A stretch of 64,000 nucleotides of DNA from Bradyrhizobium ontarionense (GTDB lineage: Bacteria; Pseudomonadota; Alphaproteobacteria; Rhizobiales; Xanthobacteraceae), in NCBI RefSeq assembly GCF_021088345.1, contig NZ_CP088156.1:6625001-6689000 (forward strand), read 5' to 3'. Every line of letters begins with the position of its first letter. Position 1 is the first letter of the stretch. The notes beneath the pieces were generated by a model. The model worked only from the letters and a program-made list of their open reading frames with translations. It was not told where the DNA came from and did not search any database. The position numbers and the translations under genes were made by a program. Shown one piece after another: positions 1 through 8,068 of the stretch.

Positions 1-369
1 CGCCAGCACGTCGGCTTCGACATTGACCATGACGATGTGCCTGCCGGCTTTGATGGCTGCGCGCGCGTGGCGAATGCCGGCGGCCGGGCTGCCGGTTGCT
101 TCGACCACGACATCGATGCCGTCGCCGAGCGCCTTCGCGGCATCGGCACTGAACGTCGTGCGGGCGATCAGCTCGGCGTTCCATCCGACCGTTCGGCAGG
201 CGTCCCGCGCGCGATCCGGATCGAGGTCGATGATGACGGGCACCTCGAGCCCCGCGACATGCGGCACCTGCGCCAGGAACATCGAGCCGAACTTGCCGGC
301 GCCGATCAGGGCCACCCGGACGGGCTTGCCGGAGGCATTGCGGGCTTGGAGGAGGGAAAAGAGGTTCAT
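1..369 (-). CDS. NAD(P)-binding homoserine dehydrogenase-like oxidoreductase, N-terminal part
   Basis: The gene reads leftward and leaves the window, so only the first 123 codons are visible. The start is the ATG at 369-367. After about 15 residues comes a Rossmann dinucleotide-binding motif (VALIGAGKFGSMF), then an acidic residue after the second strand (IIDLDPDRA) and the segment VVVEATGSPAAGIRHA. Together these resemble NAD(P)-binding domains of homoserine dehydrogenase-like or SAF-domain oxidoreductases. The catalytic part lies outside the window, so the substrate cannot be read. It faces away from the next gene across a palindromic repeat. The family call is moderately sure; the exact reaction is not. 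Confidence 0.6.
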   Translation of the reverse strand, partial: MNLFSLLQARNASGKPVRVALIGAGKFGSMFLAQVPHVAGLEVPVIIDLDPDRARDACRTVGWNAELIARTTFSADAAKALGDGIDVVVEATGSPAAGIRHARAAIKAGRHIVMVNVEADVLA

Positions 370-418
370 TGCGGGATCCAGGATTTATGGAAGCGCGTGA
401 GCACGATTATCAGTTTAT

Positions 419-556
419 CGTCATGGCCGGGCTTGACCCGCCTGCGGGGACGAAGCCCCTTCGGCGCGGCGAAGGCCCGGCCATCCATCTCCAACGAGCA
501 CCGTCGGCCTGATTGATGGATGCCCGGGTCAAGCCCGGGCATGACGGCTTTTTTTT
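419..556. repeat. Palindromic intergenic repeat with downstream T-run
   Basis: Two inverted arms, 419-440 (CGTCATGGCCGGGCTTGACC...) and 525-546 (its near reverse complement), enclose a GC-rich stretch that itself contains short stems (GGGGACGAAGCCCC type). A T-run follows at about 550-556. The left part is clearly related to the element at 10438-10505. This is typical of dispersed extragenic palindromes in Bradyrhizobium-like genomes. It lies between the 5' end of the leftward gene at 1-369 and the 3' end of the gene at 577, and the hairpin plus T-run could also act as a rightward terminator. Confidence 0.7.
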
Positions 557-576
557 CTGTAGCTCGTTTCGTGTCT

Positions 577-1377
577 CTACTCCGCCGCCTCGCGGTGCGC
601 TCGTGCCAGCTGCAACAGCGCATCGTCGTCAAGCGTTGCGATCGGGGCGAAGTCGCGGTGTGCGATGTAGTCGGGCCGCGTCGGCGTGCGGATGTGGTTC
701 GAGACGGCGTTGAGCGTGAGGTAGACGATCTTGCGCGGGTAGGGCGTGATGTTGCCGGCCGAGCCGTGCACGAGATTGCCGTGGAACATCAGCATGCCGC
801 CCGGTTTGCCGGTCGGCGCGACGATGCCGCCTTCGCCGACCAGCCGCGTCACCGTTGTCTCGTCGAGCGTCCACAGCGGGTAGGAGGTCGTCTGCAGATC
901 GTGGGAGGCCTCGAGATCGCCGGCATGCTGGCTCCGCGGCACCAGCATCAAGGGCCCGTTGATCGGCATCACCTCGTCGAGGAAGATCGCGACGTTCATC
1001 GCGCGCGGCTCCGGCATGCCGTCGTCGCGCTTCCAGGTGCCGTAGTCCTGGTGCCATTGCCAGACGTCGCCGGTGAAGGCCGATTTGGCATTGATCTTGA
1101 ACTGATGCATGTAGACCTTCTCGCCGAAGACCTGCTCGATCGGTTCGATCATGCGCGGATGCGCGGCCAGCACGCGGAAGGCATCGTTATAGAGATGCGC
1201 CGCGAAGGCCGTGCGCGGCGCGCCGCTCTTCTCGCGCCAGACTTCCGGCCTGCTGGTGCCGTAGATCGCCTCGGCCTCGCGCGCGAGAAAGGCGGTCTCC
1301 TCCGGGCTGAACAGCTCGGGCAGGAACAGCCAGCCCTCGCGGTCGAAGAATGCGATCTGCTCCGGTGTCAGCTTCAT
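577..1377 (-). CDS. Phytanoyl-CoA dioxygenase (PhyH) family Fe(II)/2-oxoglutarate oxygenase
   Basis: A 266-residue protein of the PhyH/ectoine-hydroxylase-like family of non-heme iron, 2-oxoglutarate-dependent dioxygenases. The facial triad is visible: HxD in WQWHQDYGTW (about residues 103-107) and the distal His in FHGNLVHGSAGN (about 198-206). An Arg-containing strand (PYPRKIVYLTLN) that could bind 2-oxoglutarate follows. The start is the ATG at 1377, with a strong GGGAGG ribosome-binding site about 8 bases upstream. No ectoine genes are adjacent, so the substrate stays open; hydroxylation of a small acid or amino acid is an inference. Confidence 0.82.
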   Translation of the reverse strand: MKLTPEQIAFFDREGWLFLPELFSPEETAFLAREAEAIYGTSRPEVWREKSGAPRTAFAAHLYNDAFRVLAAHPRMIEPIEQVFGEKVYMHQFKINAKSAFTGDVWQWHQDYGTWKRDDGMPEPRAMNVAIFLDEVMPINGPLMLVPRSQHAGDLEASHDLQTTSYPLWTLDETTVTRLVGEGGIVAPTGKPGGMLMFHGNLVHGSAGNITPYPRKIVYLTLNAVSNHIRTPTRPDYIAHRDFAPIATLDDDALLQLARAHREAAE

Positions 1378-1448
1378 GGTGTCCTCCCTCGCTTGGTTTC
1401 CTCGGAGAACGACCCGGTCTTCGCGCCGGGCTGGCTCCGCTGCATCAT

Positions 1449-2705
1449 CTACATCGTCTTGCCCTGCTCGATCAGCATGCGCGTCATCAGATAGAGCCGC
1501 GGCACGATGGTCGTGCTGTCGATATACTCATTGTGGGCATGATAGTTGAAGCCGGCGATGCCGAAACTTTCCACCACGACGGCCTTGCCGCTGCGATTGG
1601 CGAAGCCGGCGTCGGTGGCGCCGCCGGTCATGTCGACGAGCGCGAGCGGCCGCTCAAGCTCGGCGTAGATCGTCTGCGCGTCCTTGCCGAGCGCCCGTCC
1701 GCGCTCCGAGGCGACGAAGGGCGGCCGGCCCTTTTCGATCGTCACCTTCACCTCGGTGTCGGGCACGAGATGGGTCTTGATCTTCTCGTCGAGCGCAGCC
1801 TGCAGCTTCTCGACGCCGTCGGCGACCGTGACACGGATATCGCCGCCGGCGCTCGCCTTCTCGGGGATCTGGTTGCGCACCGTGCCGGCCGCGGCCGTGG
1901 TCCAGTTCAGCTGGGTACCCGGAATCGATTTGGCGATATCCCTGGTCTGCAGCAGCTGATGGGAAAGCTCGATCAGCGCGTTGCGGCCGAGATCGGGCGC
2001 AGCGCCCGCATGCGAAGCGCGGCCGGTCACCTGCATCGTGGCGGTCGCGGTCCCGCTCGCGCCCAGCAGGAGGCTGTCGACCGGTGCCGCCGGCTTGGCC
2101 GCCGTCGGCTCGCAGGACAGCACGACGTCATGCTGGTCGGCGAGCTCGGCGATGAATTCTCCCGAGCCGATGGAGCCGACCTCCTCATCGGGATTGAACG
2201 CCACCGTCAGCTTCGCGTAGTCCCGCCAGCCCATGTCCTTCAGGATCTGCAGGCTGTGCAGGACCACGGCGATGCCGCCCTTGTCGTCGGCGATGCCGGG
2301 GCCATAGATCAGGTCGCCTTCGACATGATAGGGCTCGGTCTTGAGGATGCCGGGCTGGTACACCGTATCCATGTGGGCGATCAGCATCAGCTTGCGGCGG
2401 CCGGTGCCCTCGAACGTTCCGATCACCATGTCGGCGCCGACGCCGCGCGTGGTCTTGCGCCGCTCCGTCGTAGCGCCGAGCGTCCTGAGCCGACCTTCCG
2501 TGAAATCGGCCATCTTCTTCAGGCCTTCGACATCGCTCGATCCGGATTCGATCAGCACCATCTCGCGCAGGGAGTCGACCACCGCCGGCTTGGCCTGTTC
2601 GGCGGCGGCCTTGAGCTTGTCGTCCGGTGCGGCGTGGGCGCCAGAGAGATCGGCCGCAGCGGCGAGCAGGACGAGCGCTGCGAGGCGCGAGGGGAAAGGC
2701 GTCAT
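1449..2705 (-). CDS. Exported M20 family metallopeptidase (glutamate carboxypeptidase-like)
   Basis: A 418-residue zinc hydrolase of the M20 peptidase family. The chosen start gives a classic signal peptide (MTPFPSRLAALVLLAAAADL...GAHA), so a periplasmic location is expected. Zinc-site motifs are intact: HMDTV, GIADDKGG (bridging Asp), NPDEEVGS (catalytic Glu pair), GGATDAGF and the C-terminal HAHNEY. The frame is open upstream of 2705, but that extension lacks a signal-like sequence. The family removes C-terminal Glu or related amino acids from peptides or folate-like conjugates; the natural substrate here is unknown. Confidence 0.88.
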   Translation of the reverse strand: MTPFPSRLAALVLLAAAADLSGAHAAPDDKLKAAAEQAKPAVVDSLREMVLIESGSSDVEGLKKMADFTEGRLRTLGATTERRKTTRGVGADMVIGTFEGTGRRKLMLIAHMDTVYQPGILKTEPYHVEGDLIYGPGIADDKGGIAVVLHSLQILKDMGWRDYAKLTVAFNPDEEVGSIGSGEFIAELADQHDVVLSCEPTAAKPAAPVDSLLLGASGTATATMQVTGRASHAGAAPDLGRNALIELSHQLLQTRDIAKSIPGTQLNWTTAAAGTVRNQIPEKASAGGDIRVTVADGVEKLQAALDEKIKTHLVPDTEVKVTIEKGRPPFVASERGRALGKDAQTIYAELERPLALVDMTGGATDAGFANRSGKAVVVESFGIAGFNYHAHNEYIDSTTIVPRLYLMTRMLIEQGKTM

Positions 2706-2836
2706 CCGGGGTCTCTGTCTCGTTGGTTCATGGCCGAGCCTGCCCGGCCGCGCCTGTCGACATTGGCAGAATCCGGGTGGATCGCAACATTCTCCAAGCC
2801 TATTTTGACCGGCAGATGATACGGGGCGGATCGGCG

Positions 2837-3391
2837 ATGGAGCCTGCCATGTCAGACCACAGTTTCGCACTTTTCGACACCGCGATCGGCGCTTGCGCGA
2901 TCGCCTGGGGACCGCGCGGCATCAATGCGGTGCAACTGCCGATGGGCGGCGTCGCGCAGACCCGCATCCGCATGCAGCAGCGTTACGCTGATATCGCCGA
3001 GGCCGAGCCGCCGACCTATGTGCAGCGCGTCATGACACGCATCAAGGCGCTGCTTGAAGGAGAGGCGGATGATCTCGCCGACGTTGCCCTCGATCTCGAC
3101 GGCGTCAGCGCGTTCCAGCGCGGCGTTTATGAGATCGCGCGCCGGATCCCGCCGGGCAGCACCTTGACCTATGGCGATATCGCGAGGCAACTCGGCGGCG
3201 TCGAGCTGTCGCGTGAAGTCGGCCAGGCGCTCGGCCGCAACCCGTGTCCCGTCGTGGTGCCCTGCCATCGCGTGCTCGCCGCCGGCAACAAGCCGGGCGG
3301 CTTCTCCGCCAATGGCGGCGTCGACACCAAGCTGAAGATGCTGGCGATCGAGGGCGCAGCCGTGAACCATACGCCCAGCCTGTTCGATTGA
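2837..3391 (+). CDS. ogt: Methylated-DNA--protein-cysteine S-methyltransferase
   Basis: A roughly 184-residue O6-alkylguanine-DNA alkyltransferase. It repairs O6-methylguanine by moving the methyl group irreversibly to its own cysteine. The active-site signature PCHRV (within VVVPCHRVLA) is present. It is preceded by the helix-turn-helix-like recognition segment (GSTLTYGDIARQLG...VGQALGRNP) and followed by the GGFSANGG loop. The frame is open further upstream; ATG 2837 is preferred because GGGGCGGA lies 6 bases before it, with ATG 2816 and 2849 as alternatives. It is divergent from the M20 peptidase gene, with about 130 bases between starts. Confidence 0.9.
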   Translation: MEPAMSDHSFALFDTAIGACAIAWGPRGINAVQLPMGGVAQTRIRMQQRYADIAEAEPPTYVQRVMTRIKALLEGEADDLADVALDLDGVSAFQRGVYEIARRIPPGSTLTYGDIARQLGGVELSREVGQALGRNPCPVVVPCHRVLAAGNKPGGFSANGGVDTKLKMLAIEGAAVNHTPSLFD

Positions 3392-3426
3392 GGCCCGGCT
3401 TCCCCCTTAGGACCAAAGAGCCCGCG

Positions 3427-3759
3427 ATGAAGATTCCGACGCTTCCCTTCACTGTCACCGACTGGTCGGCCGTTCCCGCGACGGAGCATCCGGGAGAGCA
3501 GGGCATGGCCTATTGGCGGACGCTGATGATCGGCGACATCCGGGTGCGGCAGGTCGAGTACACGCCGGGTTATCTCGCCGATCACTGGTGCGATCGCGGC
3601 CACATCCTGCTGGTGCTCGAAGGCGAGCTCGAGAGCGAGCTCAAGGACGGCCGCAGGTTCACCCTGTCGGCCGGCATGAGCTATCAGGTCTCGGATCTCG
3701 GCGACGCCGCGCACAGGTCGTTCACGCCGAAAGGCGCCAAGCTGTTCATCGTCGACTGA
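3427..3759 (+). CDS. Small cupin-fold protein (DHCW-motif-like)
   Basis: A 110-residue single-domain cupin. The segment YLADHWCDRGHILLVLEGELESEL followed by a short second beta motif (SYQVSDLGDAAHRS) matches small cupins annotated as DHCW-motif proteins; here the motif reads DHWC. It starts 35 bases after the ogt stop on the same strand, so co-transcription is plausible. No enzymatic activity can be assigned. Possible roles include small-molecule or metal binding. Confidence 0.75.
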   Translation: MKIPTLPFTVTDWSAVPATEHPGEQGMAYWRTLMIGDIRVRQVEYTPGYLADHWCDRGHILLVLEGELESELKDGRRFTLSAGMSYQVSDLGDAAHRSFTPKGAKLFIVD

Positions 3760-3771
3760 GGTTGATGGGCG

Positions 3772-4638
3772 CTACACCGACTCGCAAATGAAGCCATTGC
3801 CCTTGCGCCTGATGCGGCCGACCGAGGGCGACGGGAAATGGGCCGTGCAGCACAGCGTCGCCGTGTCGCAATAGCGATCGAGGAAGTTGCGCCGCGTCGC
3901 CGCGGCCTGCACCGGATCGACGTCGAATTTCGGCGACAGCTCGGGATAGCCGAGCTGGAGCGGCGAGTGCATCAGGTCGCCGGAGAACACCGCGTCGTCT
4001 CTGCCCTTGCCCACGGCCATCGCGACATGGCCTGGTGTGTGACCCGGCGTCGGCAGCAGGCGGACGTGATCGCCGATCGAAAACTCGTCGCCCACGATGT
4101 CGGCTCGCCCCGCCTCGACGACCGGCAGCACGCTGTCGGCGAAGGCAGGCACCTCGGCCTTGGCGTTCTGCGCCACCCAGTAATCATACTCGCGCTGGGC
4201 GAACACGTAGCGCGCTTTGGGGAAGGTCGGCACCCAGCGACCATTGTCGAGCCGCGTATTCCAGCCGACATGATCGGTGTGCAGATGCGTGCACATCACC
4301 ACGTCGATGTCGTCGACCGACACGCCTGCGGCCGCCAGCGCCCGCATGTAGGCGTCGTCGGTCTTCATGTTCCAGACTGGCCGCGCACGCGGCTTGTCGT
4401 TGCCGATGCAGCTGTCGATCAGGATGGTGTGATCAGGCGTCTTCACTACATAGGACTGGAAGCAGAGGATCAGCGCGTCCTGAGCGTCGAGGGCATTGGC
4501 AGCGCGCATCTCGCTGCGCGTCGCGGCGAGCACGTCCGGCGCCAGGTCGGGAAACATCTCGCGTGCCGGCAGGAAGCTGGTTTCCTGCTCGACGATGCGA
4601 TGGATGGTCGTATCTGCGACCGAAAACGTCAGCGTCAC
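3772..4638 (-). CDS. MBL-fold metallo-hydrolase (lactonase-like)
   Basis: A 288-residue metallo-beta-lactamase-fold hydrolase. It has the dinuclear zinc motif CTHLHTDHVGWN (HxHxDH), a later His in PTPGHTPGHV, the bridging Asp in VFSGDLMHS, and a C-terminal CCTAHFPSPSVG segment. Translation starts at GTG 4638 with a GGGGA ribosome-binding site upstream. The overall pattern resembles the AHL-lactonase-like branch, but lactonase activity is not shown. A paralogue sits at 6316-7185. The gene is convergent with the cupin gene (12 bases apart) and follows the GST gene in the same direction. Confidence 0.85.
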   Translation of the reverse strand: MTLTFSVADTTIHRIVEQETSFLPAREMFPDLAPDVLAATRSEMRAANALDAQDALILCFQSYVVKTPDHTILIDSCIGNDKPRARPVWNMKTDDAYMRALAAAGVSVDDIDVVMCTHLHTDHVGWNTRLDNGRWVPTFPKARYVFAQREYDYWVAQNAKAEVPAFADSVLPVVEAGRADIVGDEFSIGDHVRLLPTPGHTPGHVAMAVGKGRDDAVFSGDLMHSPLQLGYPELSPKFDVDPVQAAATRRNFLDRYCDTATLCCTAHFPSPSVGRIRRKGNGFICESV

Positions 4639-4657
4639 TCGATTGTCCCCAAAATGA

Positions 4658-5272
4658 TCAGGCCGCCGGCGGCAACGAGATCTTCATCGACTCCCGCTCC
4701 ATCATCTTCTGATGGAACGCGTCGAGCGCCGGGAACGCCTTGCGCCAGCCGCAATCGGCAAAGCGGAAATCGGCATAGCCGAGCACGCATACGAGGCCGA
4801 TCGAGACGATGTCGAACGGCCGCGTCATCAGGTCGCTCTGCGCATTGAAGCGGGCCATGCCCATCCAGGCCCTGTTCCAGTGGTCGTCCGACCAGGCCTT
4901 CCAGCGCATGGCCTCCGGGCGAACCATCGCCTCGTAACGGCAGAGCAGCATCGAATCCAGCATGCCCTGCAGCATCGAATGCTCGCTTTTGACCTTCCAG
5001 CGAGTCGAGCCCGATGTCGGGATCAGCTTGTTGCCGCCGGCGAGCTCGTCGAGATATTCGACGATGACGTAGGAATCCAGGATGACGTCGCCATTGTCGA
5101 GGATCAGCACCGGCAGCTTCTTCAGCGGCGTGATCTTCGAGTAGTCGTCATTGGCCTGGCCCGGTATCACCGCTGCGGGCACGAATTCGATCTTGTCGAT
5201 CAGGCCGAGCTCGATGGCGGCGATGCGCACCTTACGGGCGAACGGAGAGGCGGGCGAGAAGGTGAGTTTCAT
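4658..5272 (-). CDS. Glutathione S-transferase family protein
   Basis: A 204-residue GST with an N-terminal thioredoxin-like domain (KLTFSPASPFARKVRI, then LKKLPVLILDNGDVILDSYVIVEYLDEL, carrying the cis-Pro and the Ser/Asp glutathione-binding turn). An all-helical C-terminal domain follows. The start is ATG 5272. It lies 19 bases upstream of the MBL hydrolase on the same strand, so the two are probably one transcription unit. The substrate is unknown; neighbouring FAH- and MBL-family genes suggest small-molecule catabolism. Confidence 0.85.
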   Translation of the reverse strand: MKLTFSPASPFARKVRIAAIELGLIDKIEFVPAAVIPGQANDDYSKITPLKKLPVLILDNGDVILDSYVIVEYLDELAGGNKLIPTSGSTRWKVKSEHSMLQGMLDSMLLCRYEAMVRPEAMRWKAWSDDHWNRAWMGMARFNAQSDLMTRPFDIVSIGLVCVLGYADFRFADCGWRKAFPALDAFHQKMMERESMKISLPPAA

Positions 5273-5304
5273 CGTTGAGTCCTGGCCGACGCAAATGGAC
5301 TGGT

Positions 5305-5390
5305 GTCATTGCGAGGAGCGTCAGTGACGAAGCAATCCAGTCCGGCTCTGCAGCGGCGGCTCTGGATTGCTTCGCTTCGCTCGTAATGAC
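5305..5390. repeat. Palindromic repeat, GTCATTGCGAGGAG family
   Basis: The inverted arms are GTCATTGCGAGGAG near 5305 and CGCTCGTAATGAC ending at 5390. Inner arms GAAGCAATCCAG and CTGGATTGCTTC form a long imperfect hairpin. A close relative is at 12195-12273. This is a dispersed extragenic palindrome and explains most of the gap between the GST and FAH genes. Confidence 0.75.
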
Positions 5391-5403
5391 GGCGGTTGCC
5401 GTC

Positions 5404-6246
5404 TCAAGCCTCGACGATCTCCTGGCGCTGCTCGCCGAGGCCCTCGATGCCGAGTGTGATGACGTCGCCGACATTGAGGAAGGTCGGCGGCTTCATGCCC
5501 ATGCCGACGCCCGGGGGGGTGCCGGTGGTGACGATGTCGCCCGGCAGCAGCGTCATGAACTGCGAGACATAGGAGATGCACTTCGCCATGGTGTAGATCA
5601 TCGTGGCGGTGGTGCCGGTCTGGCGGCGCTGGCCGTTGACGTCGAGCCACATCGACAGGTTCTGCACGTCGGGAATCTCGTCCTTGGTGACGAGCCACGG
5701 GCCGACCGGGCCGAACGTGTCGTGCGACTTGCCCTTGGTCCACTGGCCCAGGCGCTCGATCTGGAAGTTGCGCTCGGAGACGTCATTGCAGATGGTGTAG
5801 CCGGCGACGTGATCCAGGGCCTCGGCCTCGGAGACGTATTTGGCGCGGGTGCCGATGATGGCGGCGATCTCGACCTCCCAGTCGAGCTTGGTCGAGCCGC
5901 GCGGCTTCTCGACCTGGTCATAGGGACCGCACAGCGCCGTGCTGGCCTTCAGGAAGAAGATCGGCTCCGACGGAATCGGGTTGCCGGTCTCCTTGGCATG
6001 ATCGGAGTAATTGAGGCCGATCGCCACGAACTTCGAGATGCCGGTGACGGGCGCGCCGAGCCGCGGCTTGCCGGAGACGGCGGGCAGGGAGGCCGGATCG
6101 AGGGCGGCGAGCTTTTTCAGGGATTCCGGCGCATAGGCCGCGCCGTCGAGGTCCTTCACGTGGGCCGACAGGTCGCGCAACTGGCCGGATGGATCGATCA
6201 GGCCCGGCTTTTCCGCGCCCTTATCGCCGTAGCGAACAAGCTTCAT
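5404..6246 (-). CDS. Fumarylacetoacetate hydrolase (FAH) family protein
   Basis: A 280-residue FAH-superfamily enzyme, a group that hydrolyses or decarboxylates beta-diketo or oxo-acids in catabolic pathways. The metal-binding core is present: IGLNYSDHAKE, IFFLKASTALCGP, the acidic DWEVEIAAIIG and GYTICNDVSERNFQ. The C-terminal TGTPPGVGMGMKPP loop is also typical of the ureidoglycolate lyase / 2-hydroxyhepta-dienedioate isomerase-like branch. The start is ATG 6246 with a GGGAGAG ribosome-binding site. The exact substrate cannot be read from sequence. Confidence 0.87.
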   Translation of the reverse strand: MKLVRYGDKGAEKPGLIDPSGQLRDLSAHVKDLDGAAYAPESLKKLAALDPASLPAVSGKPRLGAPVTGISKFVAIGLNYSDHAKETGNPIPSEPIFFLKASTALCGPYDQVEKPRGSTKLDWEVEIAAIIGTRAKYVSEAEALDHVAGYTICNDVSERNFQIERLGQWTKGKSHDTFGPVGPWLVTKDEIPDVQNLSMWLDVNGQRRQTGTTATMIYTMAKCISYVSQFMTLLPGDIVTTGTPPGVGMGMKPPTFLNVGDVITLGIEGLGEQRQEIVEA

Positions 6247-6315
6247 TGGTTTCTCTCCCTGACTCCTTGGTATTCCAGGGCCCTGTCATGGAGCATGGCG
6301 GGGCGAAATTCAACC

Positions 6316-7185
6316 TTAGGGGCTATGCACCGCCGCTGCCCCTATCGCTTCGAAGCGGAATGCTGCGCCGTCCCGCCGGATGATGCCGGCGTCGAAATGG
6401 CCGCCGATCACGAGCGTGGCGGTTTCGGCGAAGCGCGAGAACAGCGCTTGCCGTGTCGCAATCGCCTGCGCCGGGTCGGCGTCGACGGTCGAGCTCCAGT
6501 CGAGACGCGCCATCTGGCAGGGATGGTGCGCGACATCCGCCGTGAGCACAGCCTCCGCACCGGCGGAGCGGATGTGCAGGCTGACGTGACCCGGGCTGTG
6601 CCCCGGCGTCGGGATCAGCGTGAGCTCGTCGCTGATGACGGCGTCGCTGGCCACCAGTTCGGCCTTGCCGGCGTCGACGATCGGCTGCACGGAATCGGCG
6701 AAGGTCGCCGTCTCGTCGGGGGCCGCGCTGTGGTCGCGCCAGTGCTCATATTCCGTGCGGCCGAAGATGTAGCGCGCGTTGGCGAACGTCGGTATCCAAC
6801 GGCCGTCGACCAGCCGCGTATTCCAGCCGACATGATCAACATGCAGATGCGTGCAGATCACCATGTCGATGGTGTCGGGTGCAAAACCAGCGGCGCTCAT
6901 CATTTCCAGGAACGGCGTGGTGCGGTTGTTCCACACCGGCACGCTGCGGCCCTGCTTGTCGTTGCCGAGCCCGGTGTCGACCACGATGCGCCGGGTCGGC
7001 GTCTCCACCACCATTGTGTGGATCGACATCTTCAGCCGGCCTTCCTCGGTGGCGAAATCGGGGGTGAGCCAGGACAGCTTGCGGATCTCCTCGGGCGTGG
7101 CCTGCGGCAGGATGAAGCGGGTGCCGCCGACCGTCTCCAGCTCGGCGAATTTGGTGATCCTGACCCGGCCGACCGTCCAACGCAT
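6316..7185 (-). CDS. MBL-fold metallo-hydrolase
   Basis: A 289-residue metallo-beta-lactamase-fold hydrolase, paralogous to the protein at 3772-4638. It shares the CTHLHVDHVGWNTRL zinc motif, the PTPGHSPGHVSLH His motif and the Asp in VLTADVAHHP. A stretch reading IHTMVVETPTRRIVVDTG precedes them. The frame is open upstream, but ATG 7185 follows an excellent GGGGAAGGG ribosome-binding site and begins where homology-like sequence begins (MRWTVGRVRITK). It is divergent from the DUF3775 gene with about 115 bases between starts. The substrate is unknown. Confidence 0.85.
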   Translation of the reverse strand: MRWTVGRVRITKFAELETVGGTRFILPQATPEEIRKLSWLTPDFATEEGRLKMSIHTMVVETPTRRIVVDTGLGNDKQGRSVPVWNNRTTPFLEMMSAAGFAPDTIDMVICTHLHVDHVGWNTRLVDGRWIPTFANARYIFGRTEYEHWRDHSAAPDETATFADSVQPIVDAGKAELVASDAVISDELTLIPTPGHSPGHVSLHIRSAGAEAVLTADVAHHPCQMARLDWSSTVDADPAQAIATRQALFSRFAETATLVIGGHFDAGIIRRDGAAFRFEAIGAAAVHSP

Positions 7186-7299
7186 GCCCTTCCCCGTTTT
7201 GTTCTTGATGGCGGTAACGATGCAGTCTCGCTCGTCCCTGCGCAATGGATCAACTGTCCAGACCAAGCGTTGTCCCAAACTGTCCAGGAGGAGACGGCC

Positions 7300-7755
7300 A
7301 TGCCAGAGCTGACGATATCACCCGAGAAGGTCGCGTTCCTGATCGAAAAGGCGCGCGAGTTCGACGTCAAGGAAGAGGTGAGCGACGCCGAGTCCGGCTC
7401 GAATGCCGCCGATGACGACATGGTGGACGTGCTCCAGGACTCCGGCGACGATCCGGTCGTGGGCGAGATCACGGGCTTCATCAATGCGATGACAGAGGAC
7501 GAGCAGGCCGATCTCGTCGCGCTGATGCGGCTCGGTCGCGGCGATGGCGACATCGACGATTGGAGCGAGTTGCGCAGCGAGGCGGGCGGGCAGCGCGATC
7601 GCCATACCGCGCGTTATCTGTTGGGTGAGCCGATGCTCGGCGACCTGCTCGCCGAAGGCCTTGCGGCCTTCGGCATCGACTGGACCGAAGACCGTACCAC
7701 GGCGGATTCATCCAGCCCGAGCCAGCGCGACGAGGACGAGATCACGAAGCAGTAG
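7300..7755 (+). CDS. DUF3775 domain-containing protein
   Basis: A 151-residue acidic protein that I recognise as the DUF3775 type common in Rhizobiales: an N-terminal MPELTISPEKVAFLIEKARE, an acidic linker, then FINAMTEDEQADLVALMRLGRGD and a C-terminal TARYLLGEPMLGDLLAEGLAAFG helix. The start is ATG 7300, preceded by AGGAGGAG at ideal spacing, although the frame is open much further upstream. The biochemical role of the family is unknown. Confidence 0.78.
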   Translation: MPELTISPEKVAFLIEKAREFDVKEEVSDAESGSNAADDDMVDVLQDSGDDPVVGEITGFINAMTEDEQADLVALMRLGRGDGDIDDWSELRSEAGGQRDRHTARYLLGEPMLGDLLAEGLAAFGIDWTEDRTTADSSSPSQRDEDEITKQ

Positions 7756-7860
7756 ATCGTTCGGAAGAGACGGCGGGTAGTTGTTGGCGCCGTACTGACG
7801 ATAACAACGAAGTCTTTTGCGTATTGGAATCGAGCTTTCGCCAAGACGGCCGTGCGCTCC

Positions 7861-8018
7861 CTTTCCCCGTTCTTACGGGGCCGCGACGAGCTTCGCTCGC
7901 GCTGAGAGGGTTGGGGTGAGGGGCAGACGCGCGGGAAGTGCGAGTGGTTAGACCTGTACCCCCTCACCCGGATTGCATCTTCGATGCAATCCGACCTCTC
8001 CCCGCAAGCGGGGAGAGG
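7861..8018. repeat. Two-hairpin intergenic repeat region
   Basis: The 313-base gap before the SDR gene holds two perfect stems: GGATTGCATC / GATGCAATCC at 7970-7992 and CCTCTCCCCGC / GCGGGGAGAGG at 7995-8018. A related CCTCACCC-type block in the opposite sense lies around 7861-7925 (GAGAGGGTTGGGGTGAGGGG). This is the layout of the common rhizobial dispersed repeat that ends in TCCCCGC palindromes. I see no gene in the gap. The stems may end transcription from both convergent neighbours. Confidence 0.7.
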
Positions 8019-8068
8019 TAAAGCGACGGCGACAGTTTCGCCCAAAACGGCCGCGAAGAAGCACTGTC

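Noticed and set aside
5275..7299. Long plus-strand extension upstream of the DUF3775 gene
   Set aside because: It runs antisense through the FAH and MBL genes; a strong AGGAGGAG site and ATG at 7300 mark the real start.
7861..8018. Possible CRISPR-like array from clustered palindromes
   Set aside because: The stems are different from each other, are not evenly spaced and have no unique spacers; no cas genes are present.
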